A stretch of DNA of 64,000 nucleotides from assembly GCA_965218865.1 (NCBI GenBank), contig CBDCME010000067.1, positions 1 through 64,000 of the forward strand, read 5' to 3'. The position numbers and the translations under genes are program-made. The notes under the pieces were generated by a model. That model was given only the letters and a program-made list of their open reading frames with translations. It made no database searches and was not told the origin of the DNA. The stretch is from CBDCME01 sp965218865 (lineage in GTDB: Bacteria > Pseudomonadota > Alphaproteobacteria > JAAXGF01). Below, piece after piece: positions 54,003-63,833 of this stretch. Numbering within the stretch: the stretch's first letter is position 1; each line of letters opens with the position of its first letter.

Positions 54003-56082
54003 CAGGAACAATTTTTAGTCGCGGTTGAGGGTTCGGGATGAGTGGGATCGTGCTCGGTGCACGGGGTTCGGGGAGCCCCGAGCTTGCCTCGACGACGTCA
54101 TGGGGACTGCTCGAAGCCACCGGACGGCGTTTTCGGATTCGACAGGCACACCGGTCCGCCCGCGCCGCTCGGCGGCACGTCCCGGTCCGGGGGAGAGGCG
54201 TGCTGTCTCAGGCGATGGGCGCGGTCATGATCGCGTCGAGGGCCTCCTGCGCCCGGGCGGCATAGTGCCGGTTGGCCTCGGGCAGATAACGGAAGCGTCC
54301 GTCGCAGCGCACGATGGCGATGGCCGCGTTGGTCAAGCAGGCGAGATTTCTGGGCAGGTGACGCACGTAGGCCCGGCATCGGTCTTCGTCGTAGGTGAAG
54401 TCGCGCACGTAGTGCAGGCGGTTCTCGATATGCCAGTGGTTGCGCACCAGTTCGAGCAACTCCTCGGGTCCGGCGCGCTCTGCGCCGAGCGAGGTGAGGC
54501 TCCAGGTCACCTCGATGCTGCGCTTGCCGGTCTTGAGGATCTCGCGTTCGCGCTCGATGCGCATGGCCTGGCGTCGCCCGTGGAGGTTGGCGTAGCCGTC
54601 CCACTCGGCAGCGGAGAGGTCGACGACGGCGCAGCGTCGGCGCTCGATGCGGCCATGGCCCTTGTCGACGGTTTCGTGCCAGAGCGCATCGCTGAAGTCG
54701 ATCGCCTTGAGGTCTTCGAAGATCATCTCCTGGTTGTCCTTGACCGCGCTCATCACGTAGTCGGCGCGACGCCCGAGCAGGCAGCGCGCGGTCTCGTGCT
54801 GAGCGTGCATCGCGTCCATGGTGACGATCCGGCCTGTGAGGTCGAGGCCGCTGGAGAGTTCGCGCACGGCCGGGATTTCGTTGCTCTTGCGGTCGACCTC
54901 GACCTGCCCGAGGACCACGCCGGTGTCGTGCTCGACCGCCGCCACCATCATCCTGCGCCCGTCTTCGGTCTGCTTCGAGGCGCCGCGCAGATCCTTTCCG
55001 TCCATGGCGACCGGCGCGTGCGCGCTGCCATGCTGGCCGGTCCACTGGCTAATCGCGTTGTCCAGGGTCTCTGGCGGCAGGGCGGTGAGGGTCTTGTGGA
55101 AGGTGGTGATCGCGGGCGGGGTGTAGCGCTGTTTGGAAGGGCTCCAGAACGCACCCACCGCCTCGAGCTGCTCCTGGGAGAGCAGGGCGGCGAACTGGGC
55201 GAACGCGTTCACCCCCCGGTATCCGGCAAGCCGGGCGGCGACGGCGATCACCAGAATGGTGTTGAGCGCATAGCGCTTGCCCCGGGCATGGCGGTACTCG
55301 GGCACCTCACCCAGACACTCGAACAGGCTGCGCAGCCGGGGCGCGGCCATCGGCTCGGTGTGCTGCTCGGCGTTCCAGTGTGCCGGCATCCCGGTACGGC
55401 TCAGCGCCTCGGGGGCGCCGTCTGTCAGTCCGAACACGAAGACCTCCTTGGGCTGACCGTGGTGGCGCCAGCGCGCTGCCCCTCCGGGCTCACGGGCAAA
55501 GCCCCGCGTCAGCCCCAGAGAGCGCCAGTTCGACGCGCGGTAGCAGGTGCCGGCAAATCGCGAGACGTCCACGAACGTCTCCGCCAGAAGAGCCGGATAT
55601 CCGTGCACCGCCTGGATGTCCTCAGACAGCCGCCGCAGGCTCAGCCCCAGCACACGGGAGGCCAGGTTCGGCACTCGGCCAGGCGTCAGAATGACGAAGC
55701 GCGAGTTGTTGGCGATCAGATGCAGACGCCGGAACTGCTGCTCGGCCGACCACCCGATCCAGCGATCACGCGCGCCCAGCTTGAACGCGCCGGGCTGCCA
55801 GCCGATCAGTGCGAGCCAGGTCTCGCCATGCACCGCGACATGGCGCAGGCCCTTGCCGATGACGCCGTGGAACGCCAGGTAGTGGTGCTGCTCCACCAAC
55901 CGGTCCCAGCGCCGGTGCTCCTGCGCGCCCCAGGTCGGACGCACCGTGACCGCGCGCAAATCAATGGACGAATCCGAGACCGGCAGCGTCGCCATGACCG
56001 GCACACTGCCACACCGAGAATGAAATGGCCAGCGCCGCGATCACCTCACCCTGATCACTGGGCGGACAAAAAACTAGCCCTG
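54003..56082. mobile_element. ISAs1-family insertion sequence, copy 2
   Basis: 2080 bp, same orientation and ends as copy 1. Perfect 10-bp target duplication ATTCAGAAGC at 53993-54002 and 56083-56092. Inserted about 85 bp upstream of the gene at 56168, possibly between it and its promoter. Confidence 0.95.
54208..56004 (-). CDS. ISAs1-family transposase with DUF4338 domain, copy 2
   Basis: 598 aa, intact and essentially identical to the transposase at 8412-10208 (one visible change, KRSIEVTW for KRSIKVTW). Same DUF4338/DruA-like N-terminal module and ISAs1 DDE C-terminal part. Confidence 0.93.
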   Translation of the reverse strand: MPVMATLPVSDSSIDLRAVTVRPTWGAQEHRRWDRLVEQHHYLAFHGVIGKGLRHVAVHGETWLALIGWQPGAFKLGARDRWIGWSAEQQFRRLHLIANNSRFVILTPGRVPNLASRVLGLSLRRLSEDIQAVHGYPALLAETFVDVSRFAGTCYRASNWRSLGLTRGFAREPGGAARWRHHGQPKEVFVFGLTDGAPEALSRTGMPAHWNAEQHTEPMAAPRLRSLFECLGEVPEYRHARGKRYALNTILVIAVAARLAGYRGVNAFAQFAALLSQEQLEAVGAFWSPSKQRYTPPAITTFHKTLTALPPETLDNAISQWTGQHGSAHAPVAMDGKDLRGASKQTEDGRRMMVAAVEHDTGVVLGQVEVDRKSNEIPAVRELSSGLDLTGRIVTMDAMHAQHETARCLLGRRADYVMSAVKDNQEMIFEDLKAIDFSDALWHETVDKGHGRIERRRCAVVDLSAAEWDGYANLHGRRQAMRIEREREILKTGKRSIEVTWSLTSLGAERAGPEELLELVRNHWHIENRLHYVRDFTYDEDRCRAYVRHLPRNLACLTNAAIAIVRCDGRFRYLPEANRHYAARAQEALDAIMTAPIA

Positions 56083-56167
56083 ATTCAGAAGCTGAACCGG
56101 CCACCGAAATGATGTATGGTTGTGACAAGTCCAAATCGGCGAAAGGTGCTAGAGTGGGGATCTGATC

Positions 56168-57022
56168 ATGAAGTACCTCGCCATTGCCCTCGCCTGTTTA
56201 CTTGTCGCCGCTCCCGTGCGGGCCGACGGCCCCATTCCCACACCCTTCGATGGTCCCGCGACAACCTACGAGGTGGCCCAGGAGTTCGACCGGCTGGTCG
56301 GCCTCTTGGGGGACGACGTTCTCAGGGAGCTTGTCTGCCGCCTTTCCTACGAACGCTACACCCCGGGAACCTTGAGTTATGCCCTCCACCTTCCCAGGGA
56401 CGAGGTGATGCGGCGAGTCGATGTTTTGCGCGGGTGGGGGTTGGTGCGGACGTTCACCGGTGATAACACGATCGTCGAGCCGTCTCCCGGAAAGGGCCTG
56501 CGCACGCTGCGGCGGTGGGCGGCCAGATATTGCGCCGAAGGCGGTGCCTGTGGGATACAAATGCCCAGCGAGCAAGTGCGAAAGGACGGCGATTCCGAAA
56601 AACGGGCCGCCGGGGTTGGTGGCCAGGAGGTGGCCCCTCAAAACATTCTCCGCCGTTTGAAGATAACGATAGGAACGGTCCAGCTCTTGGTGGAGCTTTT
56701 CGACACTCCGACGGCGAACGCCATCTACAAGGGCCTGCCATTCAAGTCCAGCGCCCAGATTTGGGGAAACGAGGTTTATTTCGCGGTTCCCGTTCACGTC
56801 TCCTTGGAAGCCGACGCCCAGGCAGCCGTCAAGTCCGGCGAGCTGGCGTTTTGGGTCGAGGGCAACGCGATCGTGGTCGCTTTCGGACCGAGGCGGATCT
56901 CCAAGGGAATGGAAATCCGCCTAGCCCCGAAAACCAATATCTGGGGCCGCGCCGTCGGCGACGTACATCAATTCATCGGCGTTTCCTCCGACGAGAAGGT
57001 CACGGTCGAAGCCGCCGAGTAG
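56168..57022 (+). CDS. Exported winged-helix-like / cyclophilin-like protein (long form)
   Basis: 284 aa. Signal peptide (YLAIALACLLVAAPVRADG). Residues ~30-125 are a winged-helix-like domain homologous to the protein at 46074-46487 (DDVLRELVCRLSYERYTPGTL, DEVMRRVDVLRGWGLVRTF, RRWAARYC). After a linker, residues ~155-280 (LKITIGTVQLLVELFDTPTA, GNEVYFAVPVHVSLE, EIRLAPKTNIWGRAVGD) resemble the small cyclophilin-like fold of TM1367/DUF369-type proteins. Exported combination of the two is unfamiliar to me. ISAs1 copy 2 sits just upstream. Confidence 0.7.
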   Translation: MKYLAIALACLLVAAPVRADGPIPTPFDGPATTYEVAQEFDRLVGLLGDDVLRELVCRLSYERYTPGTLSYALHLPRDEVMRRVDVLRGWGLVRTFTGDNTIVEPSPGKGLRTLRRWAARYCAEGGACGIQMPSEQVRKDGDSEKRAAGVGGQEVAPQNILRRLKITIGTVQLLVELFDTPTANAIYKGLPFKSSAQIWGNEVYFAVPVHVSLEADAQAAVKSGELAFWVEGNAIVVAFGPRRISKGMEIRLAPKTNIWGRAVGDVHQFIGVSSDEKVTVEAAE

Positions 57023-57084
57023 GGAGCGCTGTGATCGGGTCGCGACGGATCGCGCGGTCCGCGGCATTTACCCGCTTATAAGTA

Positions 57085-58316
57085 GTCGTCCGTGAAGAAC
57101 CCTGATTTCAAGCTGAAGCGGCGATTGGGTTTGCGGTGGGGTGCGAGATGTCGCTGAGGAGCGCGGCCAGGATTTGGACAAACAAACGCCTCAGCCATTT
57201 GAGGACAAGGCGGTAGTTGTAGCCGGCGCCGGCGAGGATGGCGTTGATCTTGTCGCCGTCGCGGCCTTTGAGGAAGTTGCGCCCCAGCCTGCCATCGCTC
57301 TTGAGATGTCCGATCACGGCCTCGACGGCGGAGCGCCGCCTGAGCTCCTTCTTGATCGTCGGCGTGATGCCGCGTTTCTGGCCTGATCTAAAGACGCGGT
57401 GTTTGTTGGGGTTAGCCTCTCCTCCTGGGCCGTCTTGCGGCGGATGTCGCGGACGGTGCGCCCGAGATAGGTCTTGAGCTTGCGCAGGGCCTTGTTGGCC
57501 CGCTTGTGCTGTTTGGCATGGCGGTAGCGGCCTTGCATGATCAACGCCCTCTTGCCCAGGCGGGTATAGGACTGACGCAGGGCAATGCCGTGCTCCCGTG
57601 CCAGTCGCACCAGCCGCTCGCGGGCTCGTTGCATCAGTTTGGCGTCGGTCGGAAAGGCAATCGCCTTCTCTTGTACGGTGGTGTCCACCGTCACCCGCTC
57701 GAGGTCCTTCTCCCGCAGCGCCCCCACCCGGTGGGCCACGGCCAGGCTCTCCTGGAATACCTTCTCCAAACCTTCCGGCCCGATCCGGTCCCGCCACCGG
57801 GTCATCGACGAGCGCTCCATGGGCAGCTCATGCTGAAAGTACTCTTCGCCGCAGAAGCACTGGAAGTATGGGTCGTAGACCCAGCGCTCGCAGACCTCCT
57901 CATCCGAGAGATCGAACATATGCTTGAGGATGTGCAGCCCAACCATCAACCGCGTCGGGACCCCCGGCCGACCCTCCTCCGAATACAAGGCTTCATAGGT
58001 CTCGTCGAAGAAAGTCCACGCGATCCGGCCCCCCAACACCACCAACTCGTGGCGCAGGTTGATGATGTTTTCGAACCGCGAGCGGAACAGGTCCTCTATT
58101 CCCGATGACACCTTGCGCGATGGCTTCATCACAGTTCTCCAATCCCAATCGACGGGAGCAGAGAATCACGTTCCGCAACGGAAGGGAATCCCCAAAATCA
58201 ATTATTTCAAATCACAAGCTTTTCAGGCCCAAAACCCGTTTTCTTGCAAATCCGATTACTTCGCCAAACCGAAAGAACTACCAACATCAGCCGCTTACGC
58301 GTTCTTCACGGGCGAC
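57085..58316. mobile_element. IS5-like insertion sequence, copy 2 (internally deleted)
   Basis: 1232 bp, inverted relative to copy 1, same GTCGTCCGTGAAGAAC / GTCGCCCGTGAAGAAC ends. 333 bp are missing between the sequences equivalent to about 5242 and 5583 of copy 1. It abuts IS630 copy 3 with only a few bases between. Non-autonomous. Confidence 0.9.
57108..58132 (-). pseudogene. IS5-like transposase, internally deleted
   Basis: From ATG 58132 the N-terminal ~240 residues match copy 1 to KTAQEE; the deletion then joins to the equivalent of PNKHRVFRSGQKRG in the wrong frame, giving a basic junk tail to 57314. The C-terminal DDE tail survives in the other frame down to 57108. The central catalytic part is gone. 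Confidence 0.88.
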
Positions 58317-58319
58317 TAA

Positions 58320-59487
58320 TACCAACCGCCCTTAACATTGCCTTGTGCGAGCCCACGCTCTGAGGCCGATGGACATGATCTTCCAAGGTTGGTCGGTCAG
58401 GTTGTTCCAGGCTTGGCAAGAGGCCTCGACGATGGCTTCATAGGAGTCGAAGACACGATTGGAGAGCCAGTTCTGGCGGAGGTATTGCCAGACATTTTCG
58501 GCGGGATTGAGCTCCGGGGACTTGGGTGGCAAAGGCACGAGGGAGATGTTCTCCGGGATGCCGAGTTTGGCAGTGGTGTGCCATGCGGCTTGGTCGAGCA
58601 GCACGACGGCATGGGCGTTTGGGGCAACGGCCCGGCTGATTTCCTCGAGATGCAGGTCCATGGCTTCAGTATTGGCGCGCGGCATGACCAGCGCCGCGCC
58701 CTCACCGCGCTCGGGGCAGATGGCGCCGAAGAGATACGCCGAAGAGGTCCGTAGGTCCTTGACCTGGCGCGGGCGCGATCCCTTTGGGGCCCACTGGCGC
58801 ACCAGGCTGTTCTTCTGGCCGACGCGCATTTCATCTTGAAACCAAACCTCGATGGGCGTGTCCGGTGGCTGTGCCGCTACGATTTTCGCCAAGTGTTCGG
58901 GAAAACTTTTTTTTAAATTCCTCCTGTGCCCGCGCATCCTGGCCGACGTGGCGCGGGCGCGCGGAAATATGCGAGAACCCGAGCGCGGCCAGCAGCTTGC
59001 CGACGCTCCGCTCGTGATAGTCCACGCCGAAGCGCGTTCGGATCAGTTGCTTGAGATCGATGCAGCGCCAGCGCACGACCCCATCCCGTTCGGGATCGGG
59101 ACCGGCCTCGATAGCCCGCGAAAGCGCCGCCATTTGCGACGGCGTCAACCGACGCAACGCCCCGTTCGGCTTGCGGTCGATCAGACCGGCCGGACCTCCC
59201 GCGTTGAACCGGTGAACCCAGTCCCGCAACGTCTGCCGATCCATGCCGCCAATACCCGCCGCGCACGCTCGATCCATCCCATCGTAGATGGCCGCCATCG
59301 ACAAAAGCCGTCGCGCCTGGTTCCCATCATCGCTCCGTGCCGCAAGAACACGGACTCTTTCAGCATCAAAGTCGTTTCGCAAAGGAATCGTTGGCATTGA
59401 ACACACTCCCTTGTTGCCAACAACCTTGAATCACACAAAACCTGGCGTGTAAACCTTTGCGCGAGTCAAACTCTGGGGCGGTTGGTA
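58320..59487. mobile_element. IS630-family insertion sequence, copy 3 (A8 version)
   Basis: 1168 bp, same orientation as copy 2, ends TACCAACCGCCC / GGGCGGTTGGTA, flanks CTAA and TTAG. Adjacent to IS5-like copy 2. Confidence 0.92.
58332..59397 (-). pseudogene. IS630-family transposase, frame broken at an A8 tract (copy 3)
   Basis: Same protein as copy 1: HTH part from ATG 59397 and DDE part ending at 58332, split by eight A at about 58906-58914. Identical lesion in copies 1 and 3, so they descend from one A8 master or the A8 form is the native one. Confidence 0.88.
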
Positions 59488-59536
59488 TTAGTCGAGCCGC
59501 CCGTACAGTTGCTTGGACAACGGGTGCGAGGTCCCC

Positions 59537-60199
59537 ATGAACGGATCCAGCGGGAAAGGTTTTCGGTGCCGGCTTGTCGGCGTGCTTCTTTGCGGGCTGA
59601 TGCTTTTGCCGGCCGAGAACATCGGCGCCAAATCGCCGGCCCAAGGGGCACATCTGGTCGACGCCGGGGCCAGAAGCCTGATCGCCTTCCCGAACTGGTC
59701 CCGTATGCTCAGCCGCCACCATGCGGAGATGGCGACCGACGAAGGCTCGTGCGGCGATGCCTTCTTTGTCAGTTGTCACCTGCGGGATTGGCGGCGGTTC
59801 CTGGCGAGCTTGCACGACGAAGCCCCGATGAGGCAGCTGGAGTTGGTCAACCGCCACCTCAACCGGACCCCTTACGTTCCGGACGAGAACAATTATCGAT
59901 TGGCCGATTACTGGGCAACGCCGCGGCAATTCCTGAGCTTGTTCGGTGATTGCGAGGACTTCGCCATCGCCAAATTCATGTCGTTGTGGGCCCTTGGGTG
60001 GCCAAACGACAGCCTGCGGATCGTGGTTGTCGAGGACACCGAATGGAATCGCCGCCACGCCGTCCTGGTCGCGTTCCTGGGCGGCGAATCCTGGGTACTG
60101 GATAACGATAACCAGGAAATCCTGCCGCTGGCCACCGCTCGGACCTACCGCCCGCTGTATTCCGTCAACGAGGAAGGCGGCTGGTACCACCGCCCCTGA
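59537..60199 (+). CDS. Bacterial transglutaminase-like cysteine peptidase (BTLCP/DUF920)
   Basis: 220 aa from ATG 59537 (an upstream ATG at 59513 is possible). Signal peptide region LVGVLLCGLMLLPAENIGA. Catalytic triad of the family is visible: Cys in FGDCEDFAIAKFMSL, His in NRRHAVLVAFL and Asp in WVLDNDNQEI. LapG-type members cleave surface adhesins in the periplasm; here no adhesin or LapD gene is adjacent, so the substrate is unknown. IS630 copy 3 ends 50 bp upstream and may have replaced the original promoter. Confidence 0.85.
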   Translation: MNGSSGKGFRCRLVGVLLCGLMLLPAENIGAKSPAQGAHLVDAGARSLIAFPNWSRMLSRHHAEMATDEGSCGDAFFVSCHLRDWRRFLASLHDEAPMRQLELVNRHLNRTPYVPDENNYRLADYWATPRQFLSLFGDCEDFAIAKFMSLWALGWPNDSLRIVVVEDTEWNRRHAVLVAFLGGESWVLDNDNQEILPLATARTYRPLYSVNEEGGWYHRP

Positions 60200-61584
60200 A
60201 CGCCTCCCGCGGCTTTCTGTTCGAAAACTCGCGGCACCGGCCCTCTCCCCCTCCCGGCCACCCACGAGAGGTTGCTGATATGGGTGGCCGGGAGGGACTC
60301 CCCACCATTGAGCAAGGGGGAAATGAGAGGTGGTCACGCTGCCGGAGTGAGGCGGCGTTGGGCTTTTTTTGAGCATGGGATGGATCGAAGAGGGTTTGAT
60401 TTCTGAGCATGGCGCAGGCGACGGCAAGCAGTCTATCGGCGACGGTTCTCAGCGCTCTGGCGTGGCCGTGTCCCCGGGCCCTAAGGGCGGCATAGCATTG
60501 GCGGCTGATGGGATCGTGTTGGATGGCGACGCGGGCCCAGTGGTAAAGGGCGGTTCGCAGCCGAACGTGGCAGGCCTGACGCATGATGACGAGACAGCGT
60601 TTGCCGCTCCGGCGGGTAACGGGGGCGGCGCCGGACAAGGTGCGCAGGGCCTGGTAATTTCTTTCCCGCAGGGGCGTCGAGGCTTCTGCGAGCAGCGTGG
60701 CGAGGACGGTCCTCCCGATTCCGGGCATGGAAAGCAGGATGTCCACGTCGCGCTGCTCGGATTTCTGCTCCGAGGCGCTGTCCTGTTGATCGGCGATGTG
60801 TCGGCAGAGGCCGTCGATGCGGCTTCGGGCCTGCTTGACCTGGCGCAAACGCTCGGCCAGGGAACCGATATGAGCGCAAGCGGCGGCGATAGTTCCCGGC
60901 GCGACGGTGAGCGGCTTTTGGCGCAAGAGGCGCAACACTTCAGGCGCGTCGATTTTGCGGATGCGGTGGGTTTTCAGCAGCTTGGCAACGGTATTGGTCC
61001 GGATGCGCCGCGCCTTCTCGGGAGTGGGCGCCTTCTTCCACAGGGCGAGAAACCACTCGCTGGCGACATCGTCGCTGACCTCCAAGGCCTGGGGATAATA
61101 GCGTCTCAACTGTTCGCGCAGGTGGTTGGCGAGGCGCACGCGCTCCTGGCCGAGGTCCTCGGCCCAGGCGCGAATATTCGCGCAGTTCGATGATGGCGGG
61201 AGCATCGGCCTTCAAGCGACGAAAGCAATGGCCGTCGGTGCGCAAGGAATCGCCGAGGACATGGGCGTCGCGGCGGTCGTCCTTGGCGCCGGCGACGGTG
61301 AAACGATCGCGAAAGCGGTCGAGCTGCTTGGGGTTGATACTGTGAATGGCGAAACCCCGCTCCAGCAAGGTATCGACGACCGCCCCATGCGGGACCTCGA
61401 TGGAGACGGCAATCCTCTCCGGCACACTGCCACTCTTTTTCGTCAGCCACGCGCACAACTCGGCCAGCCCTTCCCCGCTGTGGGCGAACGACCTTTCAAC
61501 GACGATGACGCCGTTACCATCAAGAAGGCAAACCTGGTGCCTCTCGGTCGCCCAGTCAATGCCAGCAAACCAATCAAAGTTCAT
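60165..61584 (-). pseudogene. IS110-family transposase, frameshifted near the middle
   Basis: ATG 61584: DEDD N-terminal domain (MNFDWFAGIDWATERHQVC, SIEVPHGAVVDTLLERG, KDDRRDAHVLGDSLRTD). Around 61180 the frame changes: the continuation EDLGQERVRLANHLREQLRR ... ILLSMPGIGRTVLATLL (Transposase_20) is in another frame. This frame has no stop inside the element and runs out through the repeat to 60165, overlapping the peptidase gene antisense, so the true C-terminal end is uncertain. Confidence 0.78.
60218..60296. repeat. Dispersed palindromic repeat, left part, interrupted by IS110
   Basis: Starts TGTTCGAAAA and includes the hairpin core (CCCTCCCGGCCACCCA / TGGGTGGCCGGGAGGG). The repeat resumes at 61881 beyond the IS110 element. 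Confidence 0.8.
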
Positions 61585-61880
61585 CGCCTTTCTCCTCTCT
61601 TGCCTCGGACCGCCGCGACGCCGAACATTCCCTGTACTGGCGCTCGCAGGCGCAACTCCCCACCGGCTGTCCGCCGCGGCCGTCCCTCCGGGGCACGCGT
61701 CCCCCCCAGGCGCTCGAAACACAGGGAGCAATGGGTCGCTCCCAGAAGGCTCGTCCGATCCGAAAAAATGACCCGATCAGATCTTCAGCTGACCGCATTT
61801 TGTGGATAACGCTCCGCGTTACCCACAAAACAACAACCACATCAACTTTCTATGTTCGAGTGGTCAACTTAAATGGTACA
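60297..61880. mobile_element. IS110-family element inserted in a palindromic repeat
   Basis: About 1584 bp. Limits deduced from the two halves of the dispersed repeat that flank it (GGGAGG at the left, GGGAGAGGGCCGGG at the right). No terminal inverted repeats, as usual for IS110. Transposase on the minus strand. Confidence 0.82.
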
Positions 61881-61913
61881 GGGAGAGGGCCGGGACAGAC
61901 GCATTTTCGAACA
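61881..61913. repeat. Dispersed palindromic repeat, right part
   Basis: GGGAGAGGGCCGGGACAGAC then GCATTTTCGAACA: the missing right arm of the repeat begun at 60218, ending in the inverted terminus TTTTCGAACA. Confidence 0.8.
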
Positions 61914-62076
61914 AACACTTAGAATTAGGTCGCTCCGTACCGCGCGATTCGGAGCTGTTTGGGCGCGGATGCCCTTCAGCGCGATCGCGGCCAGTCTCGG
62001 CATCGTCAATCCCGGTTGTGGGCTTGGCCCGGATTGTCGATAATGCGAGTCTCGGTGGCGTTAGGGGTTGAACCGC

Positions 62077-62499
62077 GTGGAACGAGCGAAGATCGATCAC
62101 CTTCAAATGGTGCAGGGCGTCATCACCAGGATGGCCTCCAACAGTTTCGCTCTCAAGGCGGTCACCGTAACCCTCACCGCCGGGGTTCTGGCCTTCGCCG
62201 CGGGGGTGACCAACGCCTCCCCGGTCATCCTCCTGGCGGCCCTGGTCCCGATCGTCATGCTTTGGGGCCTGGACGCCCAGTATCTCCGACTGGAGCGCTT
62301 GTTCCGGCGTCATTACGACGCCATTCGACGTAACGAGGTCACGGAATCGTTCAGCATGGACGTCACCCCGTACGACACCGAGGTAGAGCCGTTGTTCCGG
62401 ATCGCGTTATCGTGGTCGGTGGCAGCCTTTTACTTGCCGATCGCGTTCGTCCTTTTCGTCGTTTGGGACCTTCTCGTGTACGCCCGCGCCGGCCCCTAG
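62077..62499 (+). CDS. Conserved-type integral membrane protein, three helices
   Basis: 140 aa from GTG 62077 (GGGG 9-10 nt upstream; TTG 62068 is an alternative). Begins with an amphipathic VERAKIDHLQMVQGVITRMA, then VTLTAGVLAFAAGV, ASPVILLAALVPIVMLWGL, and a third helix SVAAFYLPIAFVLFVVWDLL near the C terminus, separated by a charged cytoplasmic loop. I know similar small membrane proteins only as hypothetical. Ends 2 bp from the convergent der gene. Confidence 0.75.
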   Translation: MERAKIDHLQMVQGVITRMASNSFALKAVTVTLTAGVLAFAAGVTNASPVILLAALVPIVMLWGLDAQYLRLERLFRRHYDAIRRNEVTESFSMDVTPYDTEVEPLFRIALSWSVAAFYLPIAFVLFVVWDLLVYARAGP

Positions 62500-62501
62500 A
62501 A

Positions 62502-63833
62502 TTATTGGGGAGCATAGGGATTGCGGCCCTTGCGCAGGAGGAGGCGGAGGGGGACGCCGGGCAGGTCGAAGCGATCACGAAGTTGGTTGACGAGGTAGCG
62601 TCGGTAGGAATCGGGGAGTGCCTTGGGCTGGCTCAGAAAGAGGGCGAAGGTCGGGGGACGGGCCTTGATCTGGGTCATGTAGCGGAGCTTGGGACGGCGC
62701 CCGGCGACCAACGGCGGCGGATGGTTCGCGACGACCTCGGCCAGGCAGCGGTTCACCGCCCCCGTGGGCAGGCGTTTGTTCCACCTGGCGGCGACCTCGG
62801 TCACGGCCGGCAGGAGAGACGAAATCCCGTCGCCAGTCCGGGCCGAAAGCGTCACCACGGGAACGCCCTTGGCCTGGGACAGGGCATCACCGAGGCGTCG
62901 GCGGATGGCGGCTGCCACGACCGCGCCGTTTTCGACCAGGTCCCATTTGTTGGCGGCGATGAGGAGTCCGCGGCCCTCGCGCACGACGAGGCGGGCGATG
63001 ACGAGATCCTGACGATCGAGGGTGGCCCCGCCGTCGATCACGACGACCACGATCTCGGACCGGCGAATAACGTCGAGGGTCGCGGCCACCGCGGCTTTTT
63101 CGAGCGCCGCCACGACCGTCGCGCGGCGCCGCAATCCGGCGGTGTCGAAGAGCCGCAGGCGATAATCCCGATCCTCCCATTCGACCGCGATCGAATCGCG
63201 AGTCAAACCGGGTTCCGGGCCGGTGAGCATGCGCTCCTCGCCCACGAGCCTGTTTAGAAGGGTCGATTTCCCCACGTTCGGCCGACCGACGATCGCCAGG
63301 TCGAGGGCCGACTCGGCGACCCCGTCGGCGCCGTTCTGGGGTGGCATCCGGACCGCCAAGGCATCGAACAACCCTTCCAGGCCGAGACCGTGTTCGGCGG
63401 AAATGGCGAGCGGCTCGCCGAGGCCGAGGGCGAAGGCCTCGAACAAACCGTCGTCGCCGGCCCGGCCCTCGCACTTGTTGACGAGCGGTATGATCGGCCA
63501 CCCCCCGCGCCGCAGGACTTTGGCAAAATGACGATCGTCGGGGGTGATGCCGGCGCGGCCGTCGACCATGAAGAGCACCGCGTCCGCGGTTTCCAGGGCG
63601 CGGTCGGTTTGTTCCCGCATCCGGCCGGGCAGGCTCGACGGGGTTGCCTCGCTCAAGCCGGCCGTGTCGACGACGGTAAAACTCAGCCCGCCCAGGCGGC
63701 CGTCACCGACCCGGCGATCGCGGGTCACGCCCGGCTCGTCGTCGACCAGCGCCGCCCGCCGGCCGACCAGACGGTTGAACAGCGTCGACTTGCCGACGTT
63801 GGCGCGGCCCACGATGACGACGGTAAAGCTCAT
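62502..63833 (-). CDS. der: Ribosome biogenesis GTPase Der (EngA)
   Basis: 443 aa from ATG 63833 (the frame extends 27 codons upstream, outside family alignment). Two tandem G domains: VVIVGRANVGKST and NKCE in the first, AIVGRPNVGKST, DTAGLRR and NKWDLVE in the second, then the KH-like C-terminal domain (PPTFALFLSQPKALPDSYRR). Essential 50S-assembly factor. Intact and probably core chromosome, marking the right edge of the disturbed region. Confidence 0.97.
   Translation of the reverse strand: MSFTVVIVGRANVGKSTLFNRLVGRRAALVDDEPGVTRDRRVGDGRLGGLSFTVVDTAGLSEATPSSLPGRMREQTDRALETADAVLFMVDGRAGITPDDRHFAKVLRRGGWPIIPLVNKCEGRAGDDGLFEAFALGLGEPLAISAEHGLGLEGLFDALAVRMPPQNGADGVAESALDLAIVGRPNVGKSTLLNRLVGEERMLTGPEPGLTRDSIAVEWEDRDYRLRLFDTAGLRRRATVVAALEKAAVAATLDVIRRSEIVVVVIDGGATLDRQDLVIARLVVREGRGLLIAANKWDLVENGAVVAAAIRRRLGDALSQAKGVPVVTLSARTGDGISSLLPAVTEVAARWNKRLPTGAVNRCLAEVVANHPPPLVAGRRPKLRYMTQIKARPPTFALFLSQPKALPDSYRRYLVNQLRDRFDLPGVPLRLLLRKGRNPYAPQ

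Noticed and set aside
8208..56082. The two ISAs1 copies, in the same orientation, as ends of a 48-kb composite transposon
   Set aside because: Each copy has its own perfect 10-bp target duplication (CCTCCGGACC and ATTCAGAAGC), showing independent insertions.
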